Assembly: GCA_037447655.1 (NCBI GenBank)
Contig: JBBHKE010001045.1
Location: 9,490-73,489, forward strand
Origin: Zygnema cylindricum
Taxonomy: Eukaryota; Streptophyta; Zygnematophyceae; Zygnematales; Zygnemataceae
Direction: 5' to 3'
Length of the DNA: 64,000 nt
The notes below the pieces were generated by a model. That model did no database searches and was not told the origin of the DNA. It saw nothing but the letters and a program-made list of their open reading frames with translations. Shown in pieces: positions 43,895 through 54,660 of this stretch (the first letter of the stretch is position 1; every line of letters starts with the position of its first letter). Both the position numbers and the translations under genes were made by a program.

Positions 43895-45052
43895 TGTTGT
43901 CCATAGCCATTTCTAGCCATGGATTCACCCTAGGAAGCACCACAGACTACCCTAAAAACAGCCTGCTTTGGATACACACAGAATTCCAAAAAAAATAACA
44001 AAACAAGCTGAAACTACATTTACAGATATTATCTAGGATATAAAATGACCTCACAAAGTTTCAGACAAAAATAATAAACAGATTCATCACATCATCTAGT
44101 CAAAGTTGCAGAAAAACAGTTTGCCATAACTTTGATCAAACAGACTAACTTCACAAGAATTAAAACACAGACCAGGCACATAATAGACCTGAAAATCTGT
44201 GACAATAATAAAAATATAAATAGGAACACACATGCAGAATTTCAGATAATTCCGCTAGCAGATAGAGTAATCCTCAGATAAAATTACCAAAAATAACCAT
44301 AAACAGTTTTTGGTCTCAAAAGTTCCTATATCCTAAAATGACGAAGTCCTAGAAATGTATACAAGAGCTTACTGCTGAATGTACGGAGGCTTATCAGCCG
44401 TACGCTATCTACTAGCTACCTCTATTAATGTCGGTATACCCGAATACTTCAAGGTATGTCAAAGTGAGTAAATCTACACTAATAATTAATTCACAAAAAG
44501 ACACATCAATGTTCAACCAAATATTTACATCGACGCTTCCGTAAAATCCGCGTACTCGGTATCAACTTGATTAGTCACTTGAGGACGAAACCTCGTCATG
44601 AACCGACATCACATACGTACGGTCCACTTGATACCACATTATCAAAGTACAATCCTTTGGAAATATCGGCGGACGCCTTCCGCCCTCCAAATGTACCACG
44701 GACCACTTGTCGAAATTAAACCGTACCGAACTTGCGTCCTTTGCAATAAATACGCCTCTCGCAAATAAAGTACACTTGTCCAAATAAGATGCTTCGTACC
44801 GGCGGCGTAAATATTCAACATTTCGTAAATTTCACATCGGATCGCTTCGCGATCCGCCGTCCATTTGTAAACGTATTCCGAGCCACTCAATTAATCCCTT
44901 TAATTTCAATCGTTAAATTACTCCCCCAATCCACAAATCCATCCGAACCTCCATTTGTACCACCACATTATTTCTGGTAATAATCTACGTAGGAACCGAC
45001 GCGTGCGCACAAAATGTGGCGTAAGTACGAAACTAACATTTGAAAAACAACA
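43895..45052 (-). mobile_element. SL8, B-family LTR at a recombination junction
   Basis: TGTTGTCCATAGCC to GAAAAACAACA, 1158 bp. The minus-strand inner end codes MARNGYGQQ. Hairpin GGATCGCTTCGCGATCC near 44838. The flanks are GTCAG (in Cop8 RNase H) and GTTTC (in a different LTR), so there is no TSD and the two sides come from different elements. Confidence 0.8.
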
Positions 45053-45348
45053 GTTTCGTCAATTTTGGTATGTTTCACTTAAAGTTACGTTTGCGTAATA
45101 GTTTACTTAAATACCGAACTATAAACGTGTATCGTCATATCAACGCCATAATGGATAAGGGGTAGGGTACTTTGCAGACGTAGTTTCAAATCTGGTTTAG
45201 GGCAACATTTTGGTAATCTATCAATTTGTCTTCCTGTCTGCCTGTTTATTTCTGACTATGGCGCCAGCCATGATGACTCTCTCTCTCTCTCTCTCTTCCC
45301 TATAGATTCTAAATTAAGAAGGGAATATTAATTACTTTTTTTTAACAA
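45053..45348 (-). repeat. LTR fragment of the Cop10 family
   Basis: The outer third of a minus-strand LTR related to 52628-53540: the tRNA-like module, CCAGCCATGATGACTC, a (CT)n run at 45272-45296 and the end TTTAACAA. Its inner two thirds are gone. Confidence 0.75.
45141..45205 (+). other. tRNA-like module in LTR fragment
   Basis: GCCATAATGGATAAGG (A-box side, tRNA-Arg-like D-arm) and B-box-like AGTTTCAAATCT at 45182-45193. Confidence 0.58.
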
Positions 45349-45636
45349 ACTCCTCAAATTTCGTTAAACAATATAGGAAGTCCAAAATATAAATCTTGTG
45401 ATTTGACGCGATTTCGTGTCCCCACTCCTTAAAAATAACAGCGGCCTTTGTCCATCGTCTGTAGCTTTTATTTGGCACCCTTGATGTCGCGCCACGTGGT
45501 CCCAAAGTCCGCTTGACGAAACGACGTCAAACCATCCAAATTTGTCCGTACCGCAATTACGTACTTCGTCATAAATTACGCCTACCAAATTTAATGTACA
45601 CCCATCAAATAAGATTCTTTGTATCGTCGCGAGAAG
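45349..45636 (-). repeat. B-family LTR fragment
   Basis: TTTCGTTAAACAATATAGG and GACGCGATTTCGTGTCCCC match the middle of SL6 and SL9. Both ends are abrupt junctions, with the LTR fragment on the left and Cop9 RNase H on the right. Confidence 0.7.
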
Positions 45637-46066
45637 ATGCACTTCTAGGTATATGTTGTATGTGGGGGAATGTGCTGGCTATCGCAATAGCAAGCAACAA
45701 AAGGTGGTTGCTGAGTCTACTATGGAGGCTGAGTATATGGCCTCTTGTTCTATCTTGAAAAAGTTGATGTGGTGCAAGAACTAGGGTATATGAAGGAGGG
45801 AGTGCATGAAGTCTTTTGTGATAATCAGGTTGTTATTGTAATAGTATCCAATCGAAAACATCATTTCAAGGCTAAGCATATGGACATAAGATTGAGCTTC
45901 GTGAGGGAAAAAGTTGAAAATAAAATTGTGAATCTTGTGTATAGGTCTGATGAAGAAATGGTGGCTGACATGATGACAAAACCTGTGCCCTCTCCCAAGT
46001 TAAAATATTGTAGGGAAAAATGTGAATTGAAAGAGAAGTTAAAGTTAGACTATAAAATAAGGGGAG
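45637..46066 (+). pseudogene. Cop9 RNase H remnant
   Basis: Starts inside RNase H (GYVLYVG-like, then STMEAEYMASCS at 45715) and runs to the end of pol: VFCDNQVVIVIVSNRKHHFKAKHMDIRLSF and MVADMMTKPVPSPKLKYC in the block at 45745-46050. The catalytic CDNQ Asp is kept. Everything upstream in Cop9 is missing. The polypurine tract AAGGGGAG precedes the LTR. Confidence 0.87.
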
Positions 46067-46257
46067 TGTTGAAATCACTAGATTTCTAGAGTATTTCCTA
46101 GGCCTGAATAACTTTATACAAAAATAAAAACACCTATTTCCTTTATCCCCATACTTGTTGTAGTCAATAAAAGAGAGAGAGAGAGTGGTGGAGCCATGGC
46201 TACCTCAGCTCCATAGGCAGGGCTTAAGAGTGACATAAGTCACTCTCAACAAAAAGG

Positions 46258-46332
46258 TTGAGTTCGGCAGGACTCGAACCTCCGACCGACAGAGAGCGGC
46301 GTAGCCGTTAGCTCTAACCAGTCTGTCGTAGG
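46258..46332 (-). other. tRNA-like module in Cop9 LTR
   Basis: B-box GGTTCGAGTCC at plus-strand 46270-46280 and A-box side CTGGTTAGAGCTAACGG near 46306-46322. Read on the minus strand, ACTCAACC plus T5 follows the B-box. Confidence 0.65.
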
Positions 46333-46747
46333 AGTTTCTTAAAGTACATAGGGTGTGATAATTACTTAAACTGTATTATGATCTTTCATCCGATTAACTC
46401 ACATATGAATGAAGGGACATAGAACTAATTAATATTTAGTGCGAACGAGATCCCGCATGAAACAAATGAATCGGACATTTGTTTCGACGACTAACATTTA
46501 ATGACGGTTTTTATCCAACGGCACATATTGTTGCCGAGATCGCGGAATGATCACTTTGGCGTTTTGTGCCGTGGCATGACTTGACGCCACGTGGAGAGAT
46601 AATATTTGGTCGCTATAATTCCGGAGAGCATACGGACGAGTAACATGTGGACATGTGTCCACTTAATGGCCTTGTCGTTCAAAAGCCGTAGAGAAAGGAC
46701 ATCGGCCGTAGTACCTTTTTGTATTTTACAGTTATTTGATTGGATCG

Positions 46748-47815
46748 TGTTGGTTTGAAAAGTTAGTTTCGTGCGTGCGTGTCGTTTCGTGCGTACACAA
46801 TGTTTCGTAACTTATTCTAATGATATCTTAATTTACTGTGGAGGTTCGAATGGATTTGCGAATTAGGAGAGTAATGGTACTAATTGTATAAGAACGTACG
46901 ATATTGGACTTCAAGTGACGCGAAGAAACATATGCAAAAGTACGGTTTGCGTAAAGGGAAATGGACGGCGCATCGCAAAGCGATCCGACGTTAAATAATC
47001 GACGAGGTTAGAATCGTACCTCGCACGTACGAAACGTAATGCGACGTGCTACATTTGATAGATTCATTACGCCGCCGGATCTATGGAAGGCGGCGTCGTC
47101 AGTTTGGTGATTTTGGTGAGGGATGCGAAATCGCGACCATCACATAATATATATTTTGGACGGCCCAGATTCGTTTGACGAAATTCGTAAGGTTTGTAAA
47201 TATTTACAACAATGTTTGTCCTATGTGTATTAATTATTAGTCTACATCTATTCATTCTGACATATCACGAAGTATTTGGGTATACTCAAATTAAAAGAGG
47301 TAGTTGATAGATTACGTACGGCTGGAATGCCTCCATACAGTCAGCAATGCGCTCTAGTGTATATTTGAAGGACTTAGTTCTTTTCGGATTTAGGGAACTT
47401 TTTGGACAAAAAACTATTTTTGCTCCTTTTTGGTAATTTTCAACTGAGGATTGCTCTCACGTGTATTAGCACAATTATGTGTGCTCCTATTTTTATTGGC
47501 AATATAGTGACAAATTTGCAGACCTATTGTGTGTCTGGTTTTCTTAGGACTTCGTTGTGAAGTTGGTCAGATTTATCAAAGTTATGGCAAATTATTTTAC
47601 TGCAACTTTGACTGAGTGGTGTGATAAGTTTGTTGGTTATTTTTTTTTGATATTTTGTGAGAATACTAAGTGGCCTAAGAACTGTTTGTTCCTGAAGTTG
47701 TAGCCTGTTTTGGTAATTCTGTAGAATTCTAAGTGGACTCAAAGTAGGTTGTTTTTGGGGTAGTCTGTGGTGCTTCCGAGGGTTAATCCATGGCTGAAAA
47801 TGGCTATGGACAACA
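46748..47815 (+). mobile_element. SL9, B-family solo LTR
   Basis: TGTTGGTTTGAAAAG to TATGGACAACA with TSD GATCG at 46743-46747 and 47816-47820; 1068 bp, the best reference copy of this family. It ends with codons for MAENGYGQQ. Inverted repeats: GCATCGCAAAGCGATCC near 46971 and ACGCCGCC/GGCGGCGT near 47069-47096. TATA-like GTGTATAT and GGACTTAG near 47355-47372. No tRNA-like module. No internal region of this family occurs in the window. Confidence 0.93.
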
Positions 47816-47936
47816 GATCGTACTGTAGTAGATAGAGGTTGTGAGAGAGAACTATGACTTGGCATTATTTTGAAGACAGTCACCTCTCTCTTTGAGAGTT
47901 TGTATAAATTGGCATCTTTGCCACCTCATAACTTAT

Positions 47937-47989
47937 CGGCTAGTTGGCCGTTTTCACTCATTTTTTTTGCTATGGACTCAGGGGAGCCC
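47937..47989 (+). other. leader hairpin pair, Cop9
   Basis: CGGC-TAGTTG-GCCG (47937-47950) and GGACTC-AGGG-GAGCCC (47974-47989). Confidence 0.58.
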
Positions 47990-48123
47990 AGACTACACCA
48001 AGGTGTAGCAAGATTGTCAATTTGTTTGCTTGGTCAGCAGTGGTTGTGGCTGAAAGAGGGTTAGCTAAAAACTACCTAGAGGCTTCTTGAATTTTGTAGT
48101 CATATGGAGGACACAAAATTGCA

Positions 48124-48224
48124 TGCGACGCTTATTTATAAGGAAAGTGAAAAGGGCAAATATTATCCTAGAGGCTTTAAATAGGCTTCTCATTTTGTGG
48201 GTTAATGGAGACCACAAAATTTCA
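48124..48224 (+). repeat. Cop10 5' LTR, inner end only
   Basis: The last 101 bp of a Cop10-type LTR (compare 53440-53540), left after Cop9 entered it. It ends ATG, then GAGACCACAAAATTTCA; the ATG at 48205 is the gag start. Confidence 0.82.
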
Positions 48225-49230
48225 GGTTATGGGCCCACCCTCTAGGGTACCCATATTTAATGGATCAGACTTTCTTTATTGGGAAATGATGATGGAGGGA
48301 GAACTTTTTGAGAAGCACCTATGGGGCATAGTGTCCAGCCAAATTCAATTTCCACCTCCACCTGGGTGTGGATTAACACGTTTTTCTGCTACCTCCACCA
48401 CCACAGTCACCATCACAAACGATGACGAGGAACGGGAGGAAATAATCATGGAAGGAGAAAAGGGAGGAGTTGCTTCTCGAGGGACTCCATTGTTAAGGAC
48501 GATATCGGCAGCACCACCACCAGCAATGGTGACAAGGAGTCAGACCGAACGATTAGAATATGAAAATTGGAACTATAAAGACAAGGTGGCTAAGCTCTTC
48601 ATACTAAAACTTGTAGTGAATGGTATTGCCATTCCCCTTATGCATGTTAGATCTTCCTCTCAGATTTTGGGTATCTCTTGTAAACAAATATACAAGTGGG
48701 TCATTGCAGCACCAACAGCTAGCAAAAAATAAGATTTCACCTTATACTTATAAGGGAGGAAGTATGAATGATTATTGCAATGACTTAGGAGCATTATTCG
48801 GAGAACTTGAGAGCGCAGGTAACTCATGGTCTGAGAGACAAATAGTAAATACAATGATAACTAAACTACCCGAAGAGTATGAAAATATCATTAATCGTTT
48901 GCAAGATCATGGTGATAGTAATTGGAATTGAGATGATACAATGGTGATGATTTTAGTGAAAGAGAGTACTATAGAACTTAGGAGAGGAAGTCCGAGGGTT
49001 CAAACATTGGTTGTAGGATCTGATTTGCGGAAGCGTGATGAGGAAAATGGAAAGGATCCCTATCAAAACTTTGGAGGAAAGGACAAGGAGGTGGCAAATT
49101 TGATCGACAAGGGAGAGGAGCTCCTCGAGGTGGACTATGTCACTTCTACAAGAAACCGGGACATTATATGGCAGATTGTGTCAAGCTTGCAAATCTCCGA
49201 CTGAAAGATGGACCAGGTTCCTCAAGAGAT
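48205..49230 (+). pseudogene. Cop10 gag, broken
   Basis: The first 176 codons are open: METTKFQVMGPPSRVPIFNG, where METTKF comes from the LTR and QVMGPP from the primer-binding site. Next is the group-specific insert (PPPPGCGLTRFS, an acidic EERE stretch and PPPAMVTRSQ). A frameshift near 48720 leads into the UBN2-like core (YTYKGGSMNDYCNDL, PEEYENIINRLQDH) at 48620-48931. After a stop comes the basic tail (STIELRRGSPRVQTLV). The zinc knuckle at about 49133-49185 (LCHFYKKPGHYMADC-like) has lost a Cys and is frameshifted. Confidence 0.85.
48225..48239 (+). other. Cop10 primer-binding site
   Basis: GGTTATGGGCCCACC, an exact 15 of 15 match to the complement of the initiator tRNA-Met anticodon arm. 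It directly follows the LTR end (TTTCA) and is translated as V-M-G-P-P in gag. Confidence 0.85.
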
Positions 49231-50845
49231 AGAGGAATGAAAAATGCTTTTCTAACTTAAGTTCATGACGAGGAAAAAGATGAAGTAACCGAAACGGAAG
49301 ACGAGCTTGAGGGGCTTCTTTTTAAACCAAAAAACCACTGAGAAGCATGCAGACATTCTACGGAGACGAAAGTGTGCATTCACATGTAAGAGGGATCCAC
49401 TTGAAGATGGGTGGATCATAGACTCAAGGGCCTTAATGCATATGTGCAAAGATAGGAGGTGGTTTAGTAAATTAAGAAAAATTCCAATAGTTGAGATAGA
49501 GTATGGAGATGGTAGAGTAGAAACCACAAGTTTTGTTAGATCGGTTGATTTAAAAGTTCTAGTTGATGGAAAAGCTTCAATTGTAATTCTCTCAAATGTT
49601 CTTTCTATTCCACAGCCTAGCAAAAATTTAGTCTCTACAATCGTTCTAGATGAAAAAGAGTACGATACAAGAACTAAGAAAGGAATCTTCACAACTAGCT
49701 TTGATAATGAGGTTTATTTTATAGTTGAAAAGGGTAGTCAAGGAATGTTCAAAATTGTACTTTGCAATGAAAAGGGTGTTCTCTACTCGTGTGGAAGTGA
49801 TATGATACTTTGGCACAAGAGGTTGTGGCATGTGAATCTAGATAGATTAAAGAAAATGAAGAAAATTGGAATAGTGGATGGAATTCAGTTCGGAGATGAT
49901 GAGACCTCATATGATTGTAGTGGATGTGCCCAAGGGAAGATTCATAGACGCCCATTTCCAAAGGCATCCACATTTAGAAGAGAGAAAGTATTAGATCTAG
50001 TTCACACTGATGTTTGGGGACCAGCTAGGTATGGTTCACATGGGGGGAAAAGATGGATGCTAACCATTACAGATGATTGGTCTACATACTCTAAGGTATA
50101 TTTTCTTAGACATAAGTCACGGGTACTAAGATGTTGATACAAAGTATGGAGTGAACAAATACATGAAACCTCAATAAAATAGATAAAAAGTGATAATGGG
50201 AAAAAATACACCTCAAAGGAATTTGAAGAATTTTTTGAAAAAAAATAAATCCATCAAGAGAAATATGTTCCTCATAATCCGGAACAAAAAAGAGTAGCAA
50301 AAAGAGTGAATATAGCTTTAGGAGATATGTCCAAAAGTACGCTAACTGATTAAAGAATACGATTGGAGTTTTGGGCTGAGTCTATGAACTATGCTAACTT
50401 CCTCAAAAATAGAGTGCTAACTTTGGCAAATAAAGAGGAAACTCCATATGAAAGGTAGACCGGAATAAAACCAGATTTGTCTAGTTTGAGATTGTTCGGA
50501 AGTCAAGTCTACAATTTGGATTCCAATTAGACTAAATGGAAGTTAGAGGGAAGAGGGAAACCAGGATATCTTGTAGGATATGATGAGAGCACAAAGGGGT
50601 ATCGAGTGTGTGACTTGAAAAAGAGAGATATCATTTCAGTAAAACACAAAGTGGTGATGAATGAAGTAAAGTCTATTGATCCATTAAAATATAACAAAGA
50701 AGTCAAAATCAGATTTGAACCGGGTTAGTTTTCTAACATTGACTTTGGAAATGAAAAGAAGGAAGACGGGGAGAAGGAAAAAATTGCAAATATACCAAAG
50801 GAGAAGGACGAAAAGACAACATATGAGGAAACGCCACAATACGAA
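49231..50845 (+). pseudogene. Cop10 protease and integrase, broken
   Basis: The long block at 49307-50137 holds the protease with WIIDSRALMHMCKD, Arg replacing the Gly of DSG. It then holds the integrase zinc domain (WHKRLWHVNLDRL and CSGCAQGKIHRRP) and the first catalytic Asp (HTDVWGPARYG). Downstream (50138-50845) the core is broken by stops: the SDNGKKY region is at 50190, and NGVAERVN is damaged to RVAKRVN near 50292. The KPGYLVGYDESTKGYRV block is at 50560. The acidic linker leads into the RT frame. Confidence 0.83.
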
Positions 50846-52617
50846 GTGGAAACCGACAAGGAACGTGATCAAACACTGGAATTAGATAGAGGAGTTGAAA
50901 ATCTTATTAAACAAAACTTGAGGATGCTTTCCATACCAGCGTCAGATTTTGAAGGAGGAAGAAGAAGTAGTAAACGACTTCAAGAAAGACAAGTAAATAA
51001 CCAACTCACGAAGATGTCTCACCCAGATGAACCTCAGACATACTTAGAGGCCATAAATACACCTGAAAGCCGTCTGTGGATCACTGCCATCAATGAAGAA
51101 ATGGCTTCCATCATGGAAGCTAATACATGGGAGTTGGTAGACCGTCCACCGGACCAAAAACCAATTAGATATAAGTGGTTTTTTAAGCTTAAACTAAACC
51201 TAGATAATACCATTCAAAGATATCAAGTAAGGTTGGTTGCCAAAGGTTATACTCAGAAAGAAAGAATAGACTATGAAGAAACCTTTGCACCGGTATTCAA
51301 ATTTCCCTCTGTGAGAATCCTCTTACGTTTAGCCGCAACACATGATATGGAAATACACCAGATGGATATTAAGAGCGCCTTCTTACACGGAGAGTTGGAA
51401 GAAAAAATCTACATGAGGCAATCGGAAGGATTCGTGGAAAGTGGAAAAAAAAACAAGGTGTGGAAACTGATAAAATCACTTTATGGCCTTAAGCAAGCCT
51501 CGCGGCAATGGAACATAAAATTGGACGAATTTTTGACAAGTTTGGGATACATTATAATAAGTTCAGATCACTCCATAGATATATTTGAGGATGATAATGG
51601 AGTGATACTTATTGCCATTTATATTGATGATTTATTAGTCTTGAGCAAGTCCTTAGATAAAATTAACATACTCAAACAAGATATGTGAAGTCGGTTTGAC
51701 ATGAAAGATCTCGGCTAAGCAAAATACATTTTGGGGATTTAAATGGAGAGGGATAGAGGGAATAGAATTATAAGACCCACTCAGAAAAAAAGCTATCTGT
51801 AATATGCTAGAAAAGTTTTAGATGGAGAAAGCAAATGGGTGTACCACTTCTATGGATCTAAAGAAAGTATCGGAGGGAGTGAAGAGAGAGTGATATTGAT
51901 TTTGAATGATGAGATGGATGAGGAAGAAAAAAGGTTTATGGAATGAATTCCTTATCGGCAAATTGTAGGCAGTTTAATTTACTTTATGGATTGTACACGC
52001 CTGGACATAGCTTCGGTTGTAGGTGTTCTCAGTAAAAGTCTAAATGAACTTAGGAAAAGAGATTAGAAGCAGCCAAAAGAGTGATGAGATATTTGGTGGG
52101 AACAAGGGAATTATGCTTATATTTGGGAGGGGAGCACACTGACATCACCACTTAGAGTGATGCTAGTTATGGGGATGTGCCTTTGAGACAATGTACAACT
52201 GGATATGTGTTGCAAATTGGATCTGGTGCATGTTGTTAGAGTAGCAAACAGTAAAAAGTAGTTGCTCAGTCCACTATGGAGGCTGAATACATGGCTTCCT
52301 GTGCAGCCACTAAAGAATTAATGTGGGTAAAATTCCTACTCGAAGAACTTGGGTTCATGAAATCGAGAACTCATAATGTTTTTTGTGATAATCAAGTTGC
52401 TATCTCTATCGCAACCAATCCAAAACACCATTTCAAAGATAAACATATGGATATAAGACTAAGTTTTGACACAGAGAAGGTTGTAAATAAAATAATTAAA
52501 TTGGTTCATCAAAGTGATAAAGAGATGATTGCAAACATGATGTCAAAACCGGTACCTTCTCTTAAGTTAAAATCATGCAGAGAAAATTGTGGACTTAAAT
52601 TAAAAAATGACTAAAAA
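50846..52617 (+). pseudogene. Cop10 RT and RNase H, broken
   Basis: The open block at 50846-51688 contains the linker (IPASDFEGGRRSSKRLQERQ) and most of RT: KARLVAKGYTQKE-like, HQMDIKSAFLHGELEE, SLYGLKQASRQWN and the active site YIDD in IAIYIDDLLVLSKS. A stop at 51686 separates the thumb and RNase H. The final block at 52276-52614 holds MEAEYMASCAATKE, FCDNQVAISIATNPKHHF and KHMDIRLSF. Confidence 0.87.
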
Positions 52618-52769
52618 TTAAGGGGAGTGTTGAAAAGAAGTAATTAATATTCACTTCTTAATTTAGACTCTAATGTGAAGAGAGAGAGAGAGTCACCATG
52701 GCTGTCGCCATAGTTAGAAAGAAACAGGTAGACAAGCAGATTGATTGATAGATTACCAAAATATTGCCC

Positions 52770-52836
52770 TAAACCAAATTTGAACCAAGGACTACGATGG
52801 ACACCATATCGTGCGCCTTATCCATTATGGCGTTGA
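52770..52836 (-). other. tRNA-like module in Cop10 3' LTR
   Basis: Read on the minus strand: GCCATAATGGATAAGGCGC, close to a tRNA-Arg D-arm, and B-box-like GGTTCAAATTT (plus-strand 52776-52786). Confidence 0.65.
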
Positions 52837-53344
52837 CGAAACGATACATGTTTATAGTTCGGTATTTTATTAAAATGTTCTTTAAACGTCACTTTAACCG
52901 AAACATACCAAAATTGAAGAAAAGGCACCTATAGTCAAACAACGCTCAGGTACGCAAATCTCACCGTGTAAAATACATGATCCGACGGACATCGTCGCCC
53001 CCGCCAAACCCGAATGAATCTTTGGAGGCTTTCAAACATAGCGGCGCGGTGTGCCACGTGGCGCCACATCATAGGACGCTGTAAAAGATGGGAGGAGGAA
53101 CGATGGCTCCCATGTTGACAAGTGTCAACCAGAAGGCCATGTTGTACAATGGCCATACAAGAAGTACAATCGGCCATTGTACCTTCTGTTACTATACCCC
53201 ATTTTTATTGGCCTAGGGTAGAGTAGTACGTAGTTGTGAGTAGGAGTTATAGGACTTAGCGTGTTTGAGGCACATCTCTTCTGGTGACCTTTTGTATTTA
53301 TAGGCCATCTTTGGCCAGCCATAACTTAGTGCTCAGGGGATTAC

Positions 53345-53396
53345 TGCTCAGAGGAGCAAATTCAGTGATTTTTTTTGCGTTTGATTCAGGGGAGTC
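53345..53396 (+). other. leader hairpin pair, Cop10 3' LTR
   Basis: TGCTC-AGAG-GAGCA (53345-53358) and GATTC-AGGG-GAGTC (53383-53396, one G-U pair). The first half of hairpin 1 is duplicated just upstream. Confidence 0.6.
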
Positions 53397-53540
53397 TCGT
53401 CCTCACATGGGTGAGGGTGGTCAGAATATTTGTGTGCCTGGAGGCACTTATTCAGTGGGAAAGTGAAAGGGGCAAATGTTATCCTAGAGGCTTTACATAG
53501 GCTGCTCATTTTGTGGGTTAATGGAGACCACTGAATTTTA

Positions 53541-54660
53541 GAAGAGAGAAAGTATTAGATCTAGTTCACACTGATGTTTGGGGACCAGCTAGGTATGCTT
53601 CACATGGGGGGGATAACTTTTAGAGATGATTGGTCTAGATACACTAAGGTATACTTTTTTAGACATAAGTCAGAGGTACTAAGATGTTTCAAATAATAGA
53701 AAGTATAGAGTGAAAAATTACATGAAACCTCAATAAAAGAGATAAGAAGTGATAATGGGAAAGAATACACCTCAATGGAATTTGAAGAATTTCTGAAAGA
53801 AGAAGGAATCCATTATGAGAAAACGGTTATTTATAATCCGGAATAAAATGGAGTAGCAGAAAGAGTAAATAGAATTCTAAGAGATATGTCCAAAAGTATG
53901 CTAACTAATAAAAAAACAGGATTACAGTTTTGGGCAGAGTCTATGAACTATGTTAACTTCACCAAAAATAGAGTCCTAACTTTAGCAAATAAGGAGGAAA
54001 CTGCGTATGAATGGTGGACGGGAAGAAAACTAGAATAGTCTAGTTTGAGAGTGTTCGGAAGTCAAGTCTACAGTTTCGATACCGATAAGACTAAATGGAA
54101 ATTAGAGGGAAGAGAGAAACCAGGATATCTTGTAGGACATGATGAGAGCACAAAAGGATACCGAGGGTATGACTTGAAAAAGAGAGATATCATTTTGATA
54201 AAACACATAGAGGTGATGAATGAAGTAAAGTCTATTAATCCATTCAAATATAACAAGGAAGTCAAAATGAGATTTGAATTAGGTCGGTATTATGTCTTTG
54301 ACTTTGGAAATGAAAAGAAGGAAGAAACGAAGAAGGAAAAATCTGCAGATGTGCTAAAGGAGAAGGACGAAAAGACAACATCCGAGGTAATACCACAATA
54401 CGAAGTGGAAACTGACGAGGAACTTGATCTAACATTGAAATTGGAAGATGGGGGAGATGAAAATATTCCTAAACCAAACCCGAGGATGCTTTCCATATCG
54501 ACGTCTGATTTTGAAAGAGGAAGAAGAAATAGTAAACTGCTTCAAGAAAGACATGAAAATAAAAAACTCACAAAGATATCTCACCCAGAAAAACCTCAGA
54601 CATACTTAGAGGCCATAAATATTCTAGAAAGCAGCCGGTGGATCATTGCCATCATTTAAG
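53541..54660 (+). pseudogene. Cop11 integrase and linker, 5' truncated
   Basis: Begins abruptly at the integrase segment REKVLDLVHTDVWGPARYA. Gag, protease and the integrase zinc domain are missing. The core is damaged (DNGKEYTSMEFEEF near 53755, and a stop in NPE-NGVAERVN near 53845). The open block at 54045-54659 holds MRVFGSQVYSFDTDKTKWKLE, KPGYLVGHDESTKGY and a long Lys/Glu-rich linker ending before RT. Confidence 0.84.

Larger units (their letters stand above)
46067..48123 (+). repeat. Cop9 3' LTR, split by SL9
   Basis: TGTTGAAATCACTAG to CACAAAATTGCA; own sequence about 0.98 kb. It ends with the gag start codons (ATG, then GAGGACACAAAATTGCA). G-box CCACGTGG near 46587. It lies inside the 5' LTR of Cop10. 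Confidence 0.88.
52628..53540 (+). repeat. LTR between Cop10 and Cop11
   Basis: TGTTGAAAAGAAG to GAATTTTA, 913 bp, preceded by the polypurine tract AAGGGGAG. It is the 3' LTR of Cop10; Cop11 coding sequence follows directly. (GA)n near 52676, GTCACCATGGCT, G-box CCACGTGGCG near 53056 and GGACTTAG near 53252. Confidence 0.88.

Noticed and set aside
25497-46066. Cop4 and Cop9 as the two ends of one plus-strand element
   Set aside because: Their LTR starts differ (TGTTGAAAAATGG versus TGTTGAAATCACTAG), so Cop9 is not the missing 3' part of Cop4.
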